Shown in pieces: positions 6,082 through 13,112 of a stretch of DNA of 22,875 nucleotides. The position numbers were made by a program, and so were the translations under genes. Source of the DNA: Calditrichota bacterium. GTDB taxonomy: Bacteria > Zixibacteria > MSB-5A5 > GN15 > FEB-12. The stretch lies in NCBI GenBank assembly GCA_008501655.1, contig QQUK01000200.1:1-22875 (forward strand), given 5' to 3'. Position 1 is the first letter of the stretch. Every line of letters starts with the position of its first letter. A model generated the notes under the pieces. The model was not told where the DNA came from. It did not search any database and saw nothing but the letters and a program-made list of their open reading frames with translations.

Positions 6082-7047
6082 CTAAACTAGTTTTGATCGC
6101 AGGATATCGTGCAAGTGGATAATACCAAGCAGTTTTCCGTTTTTATCAACCGTTGGTAATTGAGTGATAGAATGTTTTTCCAATAATTGTAAAGCAACAT
6201 CCAGGAAGGAATTAGCATCAACAGCTTTTGGGTTTTTAATCATCACATCGGATGCTTTGAGATTGTAGAAATTTTCGGAGTTTTCAGCGATACGGCGCAG
6301 GTCCCCATCAGTAAAAATACCACCCAGTTTCCCGTCTGCTTCAGTTGTTACTACACAACCAAGCCGTTTGGAAGTCATCTCCAAAATCATCTCTTTCATA
6401 GAAGCATCCGATTTTACCAATGGGATTTCTGAGTTTGTATGATGAAACTCGGAGACTTTTTTAAGGAGTCTGCTCCCCAGCGTACCGCCGGGATGAAACT
6501 GGGCAAACTCTTCTTTAGAGAAATTTCGGGCATGAAGTAAAGCTACCGCCAAGGCATCCCCCATAACAAGGGCTGCTGTTGAAGATGAAGTCGGCACGAG
6601 ATTATTCGGGCAGGCTTCTCTTTCAACCGAGCAATCAATCGGAATATCAGCCCGCTGATAAAGCTCTGAATCTATATTTCCGCAGAGTGCGATAATCTGA
6701 AGTCCCTGACGGCGAACCGCTGCGATAAGCATTTCCATTTCGCCGAGTCGTCCTGACTTGGAAATCAAAAGCATGATATCATCATCGCGAATCAAGCCGA
6801 GGTCACCATGCATCGCTTCAGCCGGATGTAAAAAGAATGACGAGATACCGGTTGAGTTAAACGTTGCGGTGATTTTTTTTCCGATAAGTCCTGATTTGCC
6901 CATACCGGCAACAATAACCCGACCTTTGCAATTTAAAATAGCATCGACAGCTTTATTGAAATTCTCATCTAGCTTGTCAGCCATGGCACGGACAGCATCT
7001 GCTTCGGTTAAAATAACGTCTATTGCATATTTTTTTAAATCACTCAT
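6082..7047 (-). CDS. kdsD: Arabinose-5-phosphate isomerase (SIS + two CBS domains)
   Basis: KdsD converts ribulose 5-phosphate to arabinose 5-phosphate, the first committed step toward Kdo of lipopolysaccharide. The 321 residues comprise an SIS domain (about 30-190) and two CBS domains (about 206-262 and 271-321), the standard architecture. Residues matching the known active-site set are Lys51 in GMGKSG, Glu103, Glu144 in VEREACPNNLVPT and His185 in FHPGGTLG. HPAEAMHGDLG is the typical family block. Its ATG overlaps the kdsC stop as ATGA (7044-7047), so it should be translationally coupled as the last gene of kdsA-kdsC-kdsD. No strong terminator is visible; a palindrome lies after the stop. 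Confidence 0.95.
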   Translation of the reverse strand: MSDLKKYAIDVILTEADAVRAMADKLDENFNKAVDAILNCKGRVIVAGMGKSGLIGKKITATFNSTGISSFFLHPAEAMHGDLGLIRDDDIMLLISKSGRLGEMEMLIAAVRRQGLQIIALCGNIDSELYQRADIPIDCSVEREACPNNLVPTSSSTAALVMGDALAVALLHARNFSKEEFAQFHPGGTLGSRLLKKVSEFHHTNSEIPLVKSDASMKEMILEMTSKRLGCVVTTEADGKLGGIFTDGDLRRIAENSENFYNLKASDVMIKNPKAVDANSFLDVALQLLEKHSITQLPTVDKNGKLLGIIHLHDILRSKLV

Positions 7048-7574
7048 ACCAGATAACTCTTCGGGTCAAGATTAACAGCTTCAAAGTAATATTCTATTAC
7101 TTCCCTAACGGCACCATGACCACCCTTTTTTTTCGTCACATAATCGACTACATCTATTAGTTCTTCATTTGAATCCGCTACAGCGATTGAAAGTCCGACT
7201 TCTTTGGCAAGTTTGATATCGAGTATTTCATTACCGACAAAGGCAACCTCAGCAAATGAAATATTCAGTTGTTCAATAAGCGGTCTGAGCATCTCAACTT
7301 TGTCTTTCATCCCCTGGAGAACATGTTTCACTCCCAAATCTTTCATCCTTGTATCCGTTGCCGGTGAATAACGGCCGGATACAATCGAAACTTCAAGTCC
7401 CGCCCGCATCGCAAGAACCATAAAAAGACCATCGGAGATATTGAATTTTTTCATCTCAAATCCGTCTGGTCCAAAATAGATACCATCATCGGTTAAGACA
7501 CCATCAACATCAAGAGCAAGCAGTTTTATATCTTTAAATCGTTTAATAAATTCTTTTTTAGTAAGTTTCCTCAT
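7044..7574 (-). CDS. kdsC: 3-deoxy-D-manno-octulosonate 8-phosphate phosphatase
   Basis: KdsC removes the phosphate from Kdo-8-phosphate. It belongs to the HAD superfamily C0 (capless) group and normally forms a tetramer. HAD motif I is LALDVDGVLTD, with nucleophile Asp22 and acid/base Asp24. The segment ISDGLFMVLAMRAGLEVSIVSGR holds the family DG motif and motif II (SGR). Motif IV reads VGNEILDI where many homologues have GDD, a variation in the metal-binding region that I would expect to be tolerated because the last Asp is kept. At 176 residues it is the usual size. It overlaps kdsA upstream and kdsD downstream, both by ATGA, consistent with a tight operon. Confidence 0.93.
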   Translation of the reverse strand: MRKLTKKEFIKRFKDIKLLALDVDGVLTDDGIYFGPDGFEMKKFNISDGLFMVLAMRAGLEVSIVSGRYSPATDTRMKDLGVKHVLQGMKDKVEMLRPLIEQLNISFAEVAFVGNEILDIKLAKEVGLSIAVADSNEELIDVVDYVTKKKGGHGAVREVIEYYFEAVNLDPKSYLV

Positions 7575-8374
7575 GCCTGAGCAGCTTCCATAACTTGTTT
7601 GACTTCGGTGAGTAATTTTTTCATCTGATTTAATTCTATCATCGCTCCGGCATCGGAGAGAGCATCATCCGGGTTTGGATGGGTTTCGACAAAAAGCCCG
7701 TCAAAACCGACAGCAGCAGCAGCTTTTGCCATGGGAATCACATACTGCGGCTGACCTGAAGAAACGGCACCACCGCCACCGGGAAGCTGAAGTGAGTGAG
7801 TGGCATCAAATACAATCGGACAGCCGGTCTCTTTCATTATCAAAAGTGAACGATAATCGACGACGAGGTTTCTATACCCGAAAGTCGTTCCCCGTTCAGT
7901 AAGCATGACTTTACCGGTATCTACTTTGGCAGAAATTTTTGCCATATCTTCCGGTGCTAAAAACTGACCTTTTTTAATATTTATCCATTTCCCGGAATTG
8001 GCAGCATCAACAACTAATTCAGTCTGTCTGCACAAAAAGGCTGGAATCTGGAGAATATCTGCGACCTGAGCTACTGATTCGATCTCTTTGGTTTCATGAA
8101 TATCTGTTAAAATCGGAAGGTCAAATTCAGATTTGATTTTTTGAAGCACAGCAAGAGCTTCATCATCACCTATCCCGGTAAAAGAACCTTTGGAAAGACG
8201 GTTAGCTTTTCGGTATGACGCTTTGAAAACAAAGGAGATCGCCAGTTTTTCCGCCAGTCTTTTCAGGTTTTCAGCTATTTTGAAACAGAGTTGTTCCGAT
8301 TCAACCACACATGGTCCGGCTATAAGGAAAAATGATTTCGGGTCCTTTTGAATCTGTTTAACATCGATATTCAT
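7571..8374 (-). CDS. kdsA: 2-dehydro-3-deoxyphosphooctonate aldolase (Kdo-8-P synthase), metal-dependent type
   Basis: KdsA condenses phosphoenolpyruvate with arabinose 5-phosphate to give Kdo-8-phosphate. The 267 residues cover the whole TIM barrel: IAGPCVVES (about 18-26), KASYRKANR, PILTDIHE, IPAFLCRQTELV, KKGQFLAPEDM, TERGTTFGY, FDATHSLQLPGG and VETHPNPDDALSDAG. Cys22, His193, Glu230 and Asp241 correspond to the metal ligands of the metal-dependent class (as in Aquifex), whereas the metal-independent enzymes have Asn at the Cys position. It is first in the kdsA-kdsC-kdsD operon. There is no evident Shine-Dalgarno sequence, and a promoter sits so close that the mRNA may be leaderless. Confidence 0.97.
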   Translation of the reverse strand: MNIDVKQIQKDPKSFFLIAGPCVVESEQLCFKIAENLKRLAEKLAISFVFKASYRKANRLSKGSFTGIGDDEALAVLQKIKSEFDLPILTDIHETKEIESVAQVADILQIPAFLCRQTELVVDAANSGKWINIKKGQFLAPEDMAKISAKVDTGKVMLTERGTTFGYRNLVVDYRSLLIMKETGCPIVFDATHSLQLPGGGGAVSSGQPQYVIPMAKAAAAVGFDGLFVETHPNPDDALSDAGAMIELNQMKKLLTEVKQVMEAAQA

Positions 8375-8381
8375 AGCAATG

Positions 8382-8409
8382 AATATATAAGTCTGAAATG
8401 AAAAATCAA
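8382..8409 (-). promoter_or_regulatory. Putative promoter of the kds operon, possibly leaderless
   Basis: On the minus strand TTGATT (8409-8404) and TATATT (8387-8382) are separated by 16 bases. Only seven bases lie between the -10 box and the kdsA ATG, so transcription would start at or next to the initiation codon. This agrees with the lack of a ribosome binding site. Confidence 0.45.
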
Positions 8410-8426
8410 ACGATAAAGAATGGAAA

Positions 8427-8460
8427 ATAGTGCAGCTTAATTTAGCTCAAGCTGCACTAT
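8427..8460 (-). terminator. Terminator after the HupE/anchor gene cluster
   Basis: A perfect 12-base stem (ATAGTGCAGCTT with AAGCTGCACTAT) encloses a 10-base loop. On the minus strand the stem is followed by TTTTCC-like sequence. It lies directly after the stop of the gene ending at 8471 and before kdsA, the right place for an intrinsic terminator; the T-run is short. Confidence 0.65.
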
Positions 8461-8470
8461 CTTAGTGAGT

Positions 8471-9094
8471 TTAATATTCTACGACAGCAGAAAAATCCCC
8501 TTGAACATTCAAGGTTACCAAAACTTCTTTGCTGGTTCTGTTTCTCCAGAACCATCCATGATTTCCATCAAATGCTGCCTTCAGAATCCCTTTGCTTTCA
8601 GTAGTAGAGCCTTTTTCATAATTATGATATTTGATTTCCAATGCTTTTGAGTCAGCATGGGTATCAAAATTGACTTTACCACCGTTCGAACTCCAGTGAA
8701 AATCGACCTGAGCATCCTTGGCCATTGTTAACTTTATCTCTTTTCCTTCATTTGGCTTCAGGGAAAAAGTAAAGCTTTCCGACTGATTACTGCTCTCACT
8801 GTTTTCGACTTCAGGAATCGATTTTTTAACGGCAGTTTTTTGTTCAGGTATTTCTACTTTAAGATTTTCAAGGTTCTTTTCAGCTGCTGCTTCGTGTGCA
8901 AGGGAGACTTTGATTTCACCCATTGTTGTTAAACCTAAGACCGAACCGATTCCGGTAGGATCGACACCGTATTCGGCCGGCAGGACCACTGTGATCAAAA
9001 TAATTGAAGCAATACAGATGGCAATGATTGTTGATTTAATAAGCTTTTGCATAGAAGGTAAATCAGCATTTGTTGGTATATTTTTATTTTTCAT
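8471..9094 (-). CDS. Transmembrane anchor-type protein, 207 aa
   Basis: This is a bitopic membrane protein with a short cytoplasmic N-terminus, one transmembrane helix (about 20-39) and a large periplasmic part. The block TVVLPAEYGVDPTGIGSVLGLTTMGEIK just after the helix (residues about 35-62) and the C-terminal AAFDGNHGWFWRNR segment are hallmarks of a family annotated as transmembrane anchor proteins, commonly found next to HupE/UreJ proteins in other genomes. The middle is a charged, low-complexity linker. The C-terminal domain looks like a beta sandwich. The exact function is not known to me. It starts at ATG 9094 with AGGA eight bases upstream, 15 bases after the HupE stop, so the two are co-transcribed and likely act together. 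Confidence 0.8.
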   Translation of the reverse strand: MKNKNIPTNADLPSMQKLIKSTIIAICIASIILITVVLPAEYGVDPTGIGSVLGLTTMGEIKVSLAHEAAAEKNLENLKVEIPEQKTAVKKSIPEVENSESSNQSESFTFSLKPNEGKEIKLTMAKDAQVDFHWSSNGGKVNFDTHADSKALEIKYHNYEKGSTTESKGILKAAFDGNHGWFWRNRTSKEVLVTLNVQGDFSAVVEY

Positions 9095-9109
9095 TTATAT
9101 TTTCCTTTC

Positions 9110-9826
9110 TTAGGGCATCACAAAATAACCGGTCATTTGAAGTCCAACGAAGATAAATCCCCCGACCATAAGAGCGACATTGGCATTGTAAGCCTGTTTC
9201 TGAAACGAACCGGTATGTCGCCAGAAACTAATCGCAATGAGTATCAGGGCTAATCCGATAATCTGTCCAAGTTCCACACCGATGTTAAAAGCAATCAGGT
9301 TGGAAAGTAATCCGTCCGTTGACATTTCGTAGTCGAGAATCTTGGTTGCAAGTCCGAAACCATGAAACAGACCAAAAATGAGCGTTGCGATTTTAGTACT
9401 TGGCTGAAAACCAAACCACCTTTGGTATGCACCCATATTGTCCAATGCTTTATAGACAATAGAAAATCCGATGATGGCGTCAATGATGTACGCACTCACC
9501 CCGATATTAAACAGTACACCGGAAATCAAAGTGACCGAATGTCCAACCGCGAAGAGAGTGACATAAATTGAAACATCTTTTAAGCGGTACAGAAAAAAGA
9601 TGACTCCAAACAAAAATAACAAGTGATCATACCCGGTGACCATATGTTTTGCTCCAAGGTATATAAACGGAAAAATCATTCGGCCGCTTGATTCCTGAAT
9701 ATATCCTTTATCCCCTTCAGTTACTCCGTGGGCAAAGATGTCTGCCGGGAATAACGATGCAATAATGATATATCCACATATAATTATAACTGCATATCGA
9801 ATCATATTCGATAATTTCATATTCAT
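9110..9826 (-). CDS. HupE/UreJ-type membrane protein
   Basis: HupE/UreJ proteins are small polytopic inner-membrane proteins linked to nickel or cobalt uptake. After a cleavable or anchoring hydrophobic N-terminus and the segment AHGVTEGDKG, the protein has GAKHMVTGYDHLLFL (H and D in the conserved HxxxGxDHxLF motif), FAVGHSVTL, IGFSIVYKALDN and FGLFHGFGLA, all typical of the family, with about six membrane helices. I set the start at ATG 9826 because AAAGGA lies eight bases upstream; an upstream in-frame TTG (9859) would bury that site. The result is 238 residues. It precedes the anchor-protein gene and follows a His-rich protein gene, suggesting a metal-related locus. Which metal cannot be told from the sequence. 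Confidence 0.85.
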   Translation of the reverse strand: MNMKLSNMIRYAVIIICGYIIIASLFPADIFAHGVTEGDKGYIQESSGRMIFPFIYLGAKHMVTGYDHLLFLFGVIFFLYRLKDVSIYVTLFAVGHSVTLISGVLFNIGVSAYIIDAIIGFSIVYKALDNMGAYQRWFGFQPSTKIATLIFGLFHGFGLATKILDYEMSTDGLLSNLIAFNIGVELGQIIGLALILIAISFWRHTGSFQKQAYNANVALMVGGFIFVGLQMTGYFVMP

Positions 9827-9904
9827 AGAAATAATCCTTTTAAAATAGTGCTGATTCAAACACTTGATACATAGAACAAGTGCATATAATGTAAAATGAT
9901 ATTA

Positions 9905-10363
9905 TTAGCAGAAAATGCTTGGGGGACCGCGAATAATTGAAGGGGTAGGTACTGATACCGATATAAAAACATCTGATTCGGATATTAGAAAATCAGAAAA
10001 TGTTAGCATATATCTATTTAAGGATTTTGTTTTGAGTGCTGAATTTGAAACAGTCGAGACATTTTGTATATTCTGAGCTCTTATAACATGCCAGGAGATA
10101 AAATCATCAAAACTATGTTGATGATCATTTGTACTCTGTTGTTCATCATCGTGATGATGGTGATCATGGTCGTGATCGGAGCTTTTATTATTTGTAAAAT
10201 CTGTATTTTCAATATGATATGAAAACTGTATCCTTGAGGAATCACCTTCATGGCTGTGGTGAATATGCATATAAGGTATCAGCTGACTCAGATACAGAGT
10301 CAGTGAAAACACGATAAAAACAAACATGCTCGTTCTGATTTTTTTGTTATGCAGTCTAACCAT
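9905..10363 (-). CDS. Histidine-rich exported protein, 152 aa
   Basis: The N-terminus has a basic start and a hydrophobic helix (about 11-30), a signal peptide or anchor. The exported part carries HIHHSH (about 33-38) and a run DHDHDHHHHDD (about 63-73), followed by DHQH, which should bind transition metals such as Ni, Co or Zn. The C-terminus contains IIRGPPS; RGPP-type endings are common in small His-rich periplasmic proteins, including the DUF2946-like group, but I cannot assign the family firmly. No catalytic motif is seen. It lies between the DUF4430-like lipoprotein and HupE genes on the same strand, which supports a metal-capture or storage role. The ribosome binding site is weak, so the start at 10363 is only likely. 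Confidence 0.7.
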   Translation of the reverse strand: MVRLHNKKIRTSMFVFIVFSLTLYLSQLIPYMHIHHSHEGDSSRIQFSYHIENTDFTNNKSSDHDHDHHHHDDEQQSTNDHQHSFDDFISWHVIRAQNIQNVSTVSNSALKTKSLNRYMLTFSDFLISESDVFISVSVPTPSIIRGPPSIFC

Positions 10364-10404
10364 AATGAAAAAGGTACTAATTAGATTTTAAAAGTCAATA
10401 ATAA

Positions 10405-10836
10405 CTACTTATACTGCACCGAATCATATTCATCAGAACCAGTCTGAGCTCCGACCTGGCGGAAATACCAGTAGATTGAATCGGTTGCAGTAGTAATTAT
10501 ATTATCGGCGGCTTTATCTGCCATTTCACCATTAACTGAGAAAAACCAGAATGTCGTCATATCATTTTCGATACCATCGATTCCTTTGACAAATGTACCC
10601 ATTGCCGAGGAGACTTCGGAGACTTCATGGCTTGTTTTGAGAACTTCCAAAGCATTTTTACCGTCGATTCCTGCCATTGCAATGACTACCGAATCTTTCG
10701 TTTCGATATTTGATTTATCAATTTTTTCTGTCGTATCGATCGGAGCGATATCTTTTGACTCCTCCGCTTTTTTCCCGCAACCGATTAAAAGTAACAATAC
10801 GGTGAATAAACTTATTGTCAGATGAGTAGCTTTCAC
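10405..10836 (-). CDS. DUF4430-like lipoprotein, 143 aa
   Basis: This is a lipoprotein: the signal peptide ends in the lipobox LLIGC with Cys20, after which come 25 charged, disordered residues. The globular part (about 48-143) matches the transcobalamin-C-terminal-like DUF4430 pattern: a strand ending in ALEVLKTSHEV, then GTFVKGIDGIEND, TTFWFFSVNGEMADKAADN and DSIYWYFRQVG. DUF4430 domains resemble cobalamin-binding domains and often accompany metal or corrinoid transporters, so surface capture of a ligand is plausible. The start is a GTG at 10836 with AAGGAT about eight bases upstream. It is the first gene of the minus-strand cluster that continues with the His-rich and HupE genes, and is divergent from the gene at 10946. 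Confidence 0.8.
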   Translation of the reverse strand: MKATHLTISLFTVLLLLIGCGKKAEESKDIAPIDTTEKIDKSNIETKDSVVIAMAGIDGKNALEVLKTSHEVSEVSSAMGTFVKGIDGIENDMTTFWFFSVNGEMADKAADNIITTATDSIYWYFRQVGAQTGSDEYDSVQYK

Positions 10837-10945
10837 AGATTATATCCTTTTTAAGAGATTGATTTATTGGTAGCTAAATTAAAGTTGATTTTTATATAAA
10901 TTCAATCATTTTTTAATAAATGTATAGAATAGGGAAAAACAGAAT

Positions 10946-11839
10946 ATGGATTATGGACAGATAATTAACAGGTCGTTTGAAATCGCCTGGAAACACAAGT
11001 GGTTATGGGTATTTGGCATGTTTGCTTCAAGTTCCTTTAACACAAATTTCGATTCTTTCGGCGGCAACACTTCGGACCCTCAAATATTCAACGGAATAGG
11101 CTTTGACCCGGCAATTTTACTCCCATTTTTAGCCGTATTTGCTGTCTGGATGCTGATAATCATTGTATGTCAGATAATTTCCGATGCAGCTCTTATTGAC
11201 TCAATAAACAGAATTGAACGAGGCGGACAATATAGTTTTTCAATCGCATTCTCAAACGGTCTGAATTTCTTTTTACGACTGTTAGGTTTAAACATTGTCA
11301 TGTTCTTCATCACAATGATTCCGATTACCATTACTGTATTAGTTCTAATCGCTCTGTTTGCTGTCGACACAGCGATCGGTGCTCTTTCCTTACTGTTTTT
11401 TATTCCATTCTTTATCTTCGTAATGTTTATCATTGTCACAATCTGGCAGCTGGCCAAAAGAGTGTTAATAGTCCGGAATGCATCAATTGCTGATTCTATC
11501 AGTGAAGGTTATTATTTGCTGAAAACTCATTTTGGCAAGAATCTTCTTATGTTTTTAATAAATATAGGTTTTGGTATTTTATTCGGGATTGTACTTATGG
11601 TTATTTTTCTGATGTTCGGAGTACCGATTGCCCTTGTTACTGATGCTTTAGGGCTCAGTACGATCTACGCATTTTTAGGAGCATTCCTGTTTGCGCTGCC
11701 TATTTCATTGGTGATTGGCGGTTTTACCGGTACATTTTCATCAAGTCTGTATACTATATTTTACTTCCGGCTTGTAGAACCTTCCCAGAGTACACAGGTT
11801 GAAATTCAGAATGAACCGCCACCGACAACATCGGTATAA
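10946..11839 (+). CDS. Polytopic membrane protein of unknown function, 297 aa
   Basis: The protein opens with DYGQIINRSFEIAWKHKWLWVFGMFA, the typical start of a family of membrane proteins in which an amphipathic helix precedes the first membrane segment (first half shown: residues 2-14). About six hydrophobic segments follow, with long uninterrupted Ile/Phe/Val stretches near 52-75, 108-160 and 200-275. The C-terminal tail is short, polar and Pro/Thr-rich. There are no catalytic motifs and the function is unknown to me. AGGG lies about ten bases before ATG 10946. The gene is divergent from the DUF4430-like lipoprotein gene and 43 bases upstream of the PDZ gene, with which it probably forms a two-gene unit. 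Confidence 0.8.
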   Translation: MDYGQIINRSFEIAWKHKWLWVFGMFASSSFNTNFDSFGGNTSDPQIFNGIGFDPAILLPFLAVFAVWMLIIIVCQIISDAALIDSINRIERGGQYSFSIAFSNGLNFFLRLLGLNIVMFFITMIPITITVLVLIALFAVDTAIGALSLLFFIPFFIFVMFIIVTIWQLAKRVLIVRNASIADSISEGYYLLKTHFGKNLLMFLINIGFGILFGIVLMVIFLMFGVPIALVTDALGLSTIYAFLGAFLFALPISLVIGGFTGTFSSSLYTIFYFRLVEPSQSTQVEIQNEPPPTTSV

Positions 11840-11882
11840 AAACAGCTTGCTAATAACGGTATAAAAAAGTTTCTTGGAGCGT

Positions 11883-13052
11883 ATGAAAAAACTAATTCTC
11901 ATCATTACATTATGTCTGGCTGTTTCAGGAACAGCACAAAATACAAATTATTCTGTATTCAGTTACACCTATTTTATCCCGAAAGTTACTCTTAATGACA
12001 ACACAGCATCACTGCAGCAATCAATCTATCCTCAATTGTATAAAAACCGCTCTGTAAACGGGGATATACAATGGGTCAAAGAGAATAACTCCCTCCTCGC
12101 AGAATACTGGTCGCTTCAGGGTGATACTATTTTACACATCTTAACAGAAATGTCCGGTATTGAGTGGATTGAACCACAGTTTGATATTTACGCTGTCCGT
12201 TATTTTCCAACAATCGGGTCCGCACAGCCATTAATTATTCCAATCGGCGGTATTAATGATAATGTTAAAATAGAAGCAGTTCCGGATTTTGATAAACAGA
12301 GACTGCTTTTGATATATCAACTTTCCAAACGGATGCTCAAGCAAGTATACGAACCGCAGGAGACAAATCTCTATACAATAACCAACCACCCCCTCATGCG
12401 TGAAACTCCATACCGTTTTGATAACCTTGCCATGCTCTTAGCTCTGAACACAGCTTATTCTGTATTAGGAGTAGATACGACGGCAGATATTTACAATTCC
12501 CGATTCTGGAAAAATAAATTTCCGGGAAGAAAAATCTTTGAAGAATATTTTGAAAACAGCTGGATTCTTTCTCCAGATAAACCGCTTGCCGAATGGATTG
12601 CTGATGAACCATCTTTTTCTAAACTTGTCTCAGCAACCCGTCCGCCGAGAAAAATAAATCAGGATGATAATCGAGAGAAGAAGTATGTCGAAGATATCCC
12701 CCTCAAGGGGATGTTTGGATTTACTGTCAAACACAACTCAGCGTATCAATTGGTTGTAACAAAAATTGACATGTATCGGCTCGGGTATGCCTGCGGGCTT
12801 CGTGAGGATGATATAATTAAACGGGCAGACGGAAAAATAGTCAAAAATCAGAAATCTCTGGTTGAAGCTTTGCTGGCTAAAATTGATGAAGGCGGAGCTG
12901 TGCTGGAAATTGTCCGAAACAGTGAAGCGCTTGATATTATTATTCAGCCGTTAGATATAAATTATCTTTCGGATGAATATTACTTTGATGAATATAATCA
13001 AAGCGATTCAGTTTATTTTGATACACTTCCACCGGATACTTCCGGATACTAA
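11883..13052 (+). CDS. Secreted PDZ-domain protein, 389 aa
   Basis: A signal peptide (MKKLILIITLCLAVSG, about 1-18) is followed by an uncharacterised domain of about 240 residues and a C-terminal PDZ domain (about 270-360). The PDZ part shows GMFGFTVKH, YRLGYACGLREDDIIKRADG and KNQKSLVEAL, the usual carboxylate-binding loop and GLxxDDxI turn. No protease triad is visible, so it is not a DegP-type protease; a scaffold or substrate-binding role in the periplasm is more likely. The start is taken as ATG 11883 with GGAG just upstream; an in-frame TTG nine bases earlier overlaps that site and is less likely. The acidic C-terminus ends in DTSGY. Its stop faces the terminator of the cytochrome operon. 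Confidence 0.8.
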   Translation: MKKLILIITLCLAVSGTAQNTNYSVFSYTYFIPKVTLNDNTASLQQSIYPQLYKNRSVNGDIQWVKENNSLLAEYWSLQGDTILHILTEMSGIEWIEPQFDIYAVRYFPTIGSAQPLIIPIGGINDNVKIEAVPDFDKQRLLLIYQLSKRMLKQVYEPQETNLYTITNHPLMRETPYRFDNLAMLLALNTAYSVLGVDTTADIYNSRFWKNKFPGRKIFEEYFENSWILSPDKPLAEWIADEPSFSKLVSATRPPRKINQDDNREKKYVEDIPLKGMFGFTVKHNSAYQLVVTKIDMYRLGYACGLREDDIIKRADGKIVKNQKSLVEALLAKIDEGGAVLEIVRNSEALDIIIQPLDINYLSDEYYFDEYNQSDSVYFDTLPPDTSGY

Positions 13053-13088
13053 AAATAAAAGCGGTCTGAATAAAATATCCAGACCGCT
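13050..13088 (-). terminator. Terminator of the multiheme cytochrome operon
   Basis: AGCGGTCTG and CAGACCGCT (13080-13088 and 13060-13068) form a perfect nine-base stem with an 11-base loop. On the minus strand it is followed by TTTTATTTTT (13059-13050). It lies 24 bases after the last cytochrome gene and overlaps the end of the convergent PDZ gene. Confidence 0.85.
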
Positions 13089-13112
13089 AATCTCTCCCAT
13101 ATCAAATAAAAT

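Noticed and set aside
9861..9882. Operator-like palindrome CACTTG/CAAGTG upstream of the HupE gene
   Set aside because: Only six bases per arm in AT-rich intergenic DNA; such matches occur by chance and no known metal-regulator box is matched.
10837..10945. Cobalamin riboswitch before the DUF4430-like gene
   Set aside because: The leader is about 100 bases of AT-rich sequence with no B12-box-like segment or multi-stem structure.
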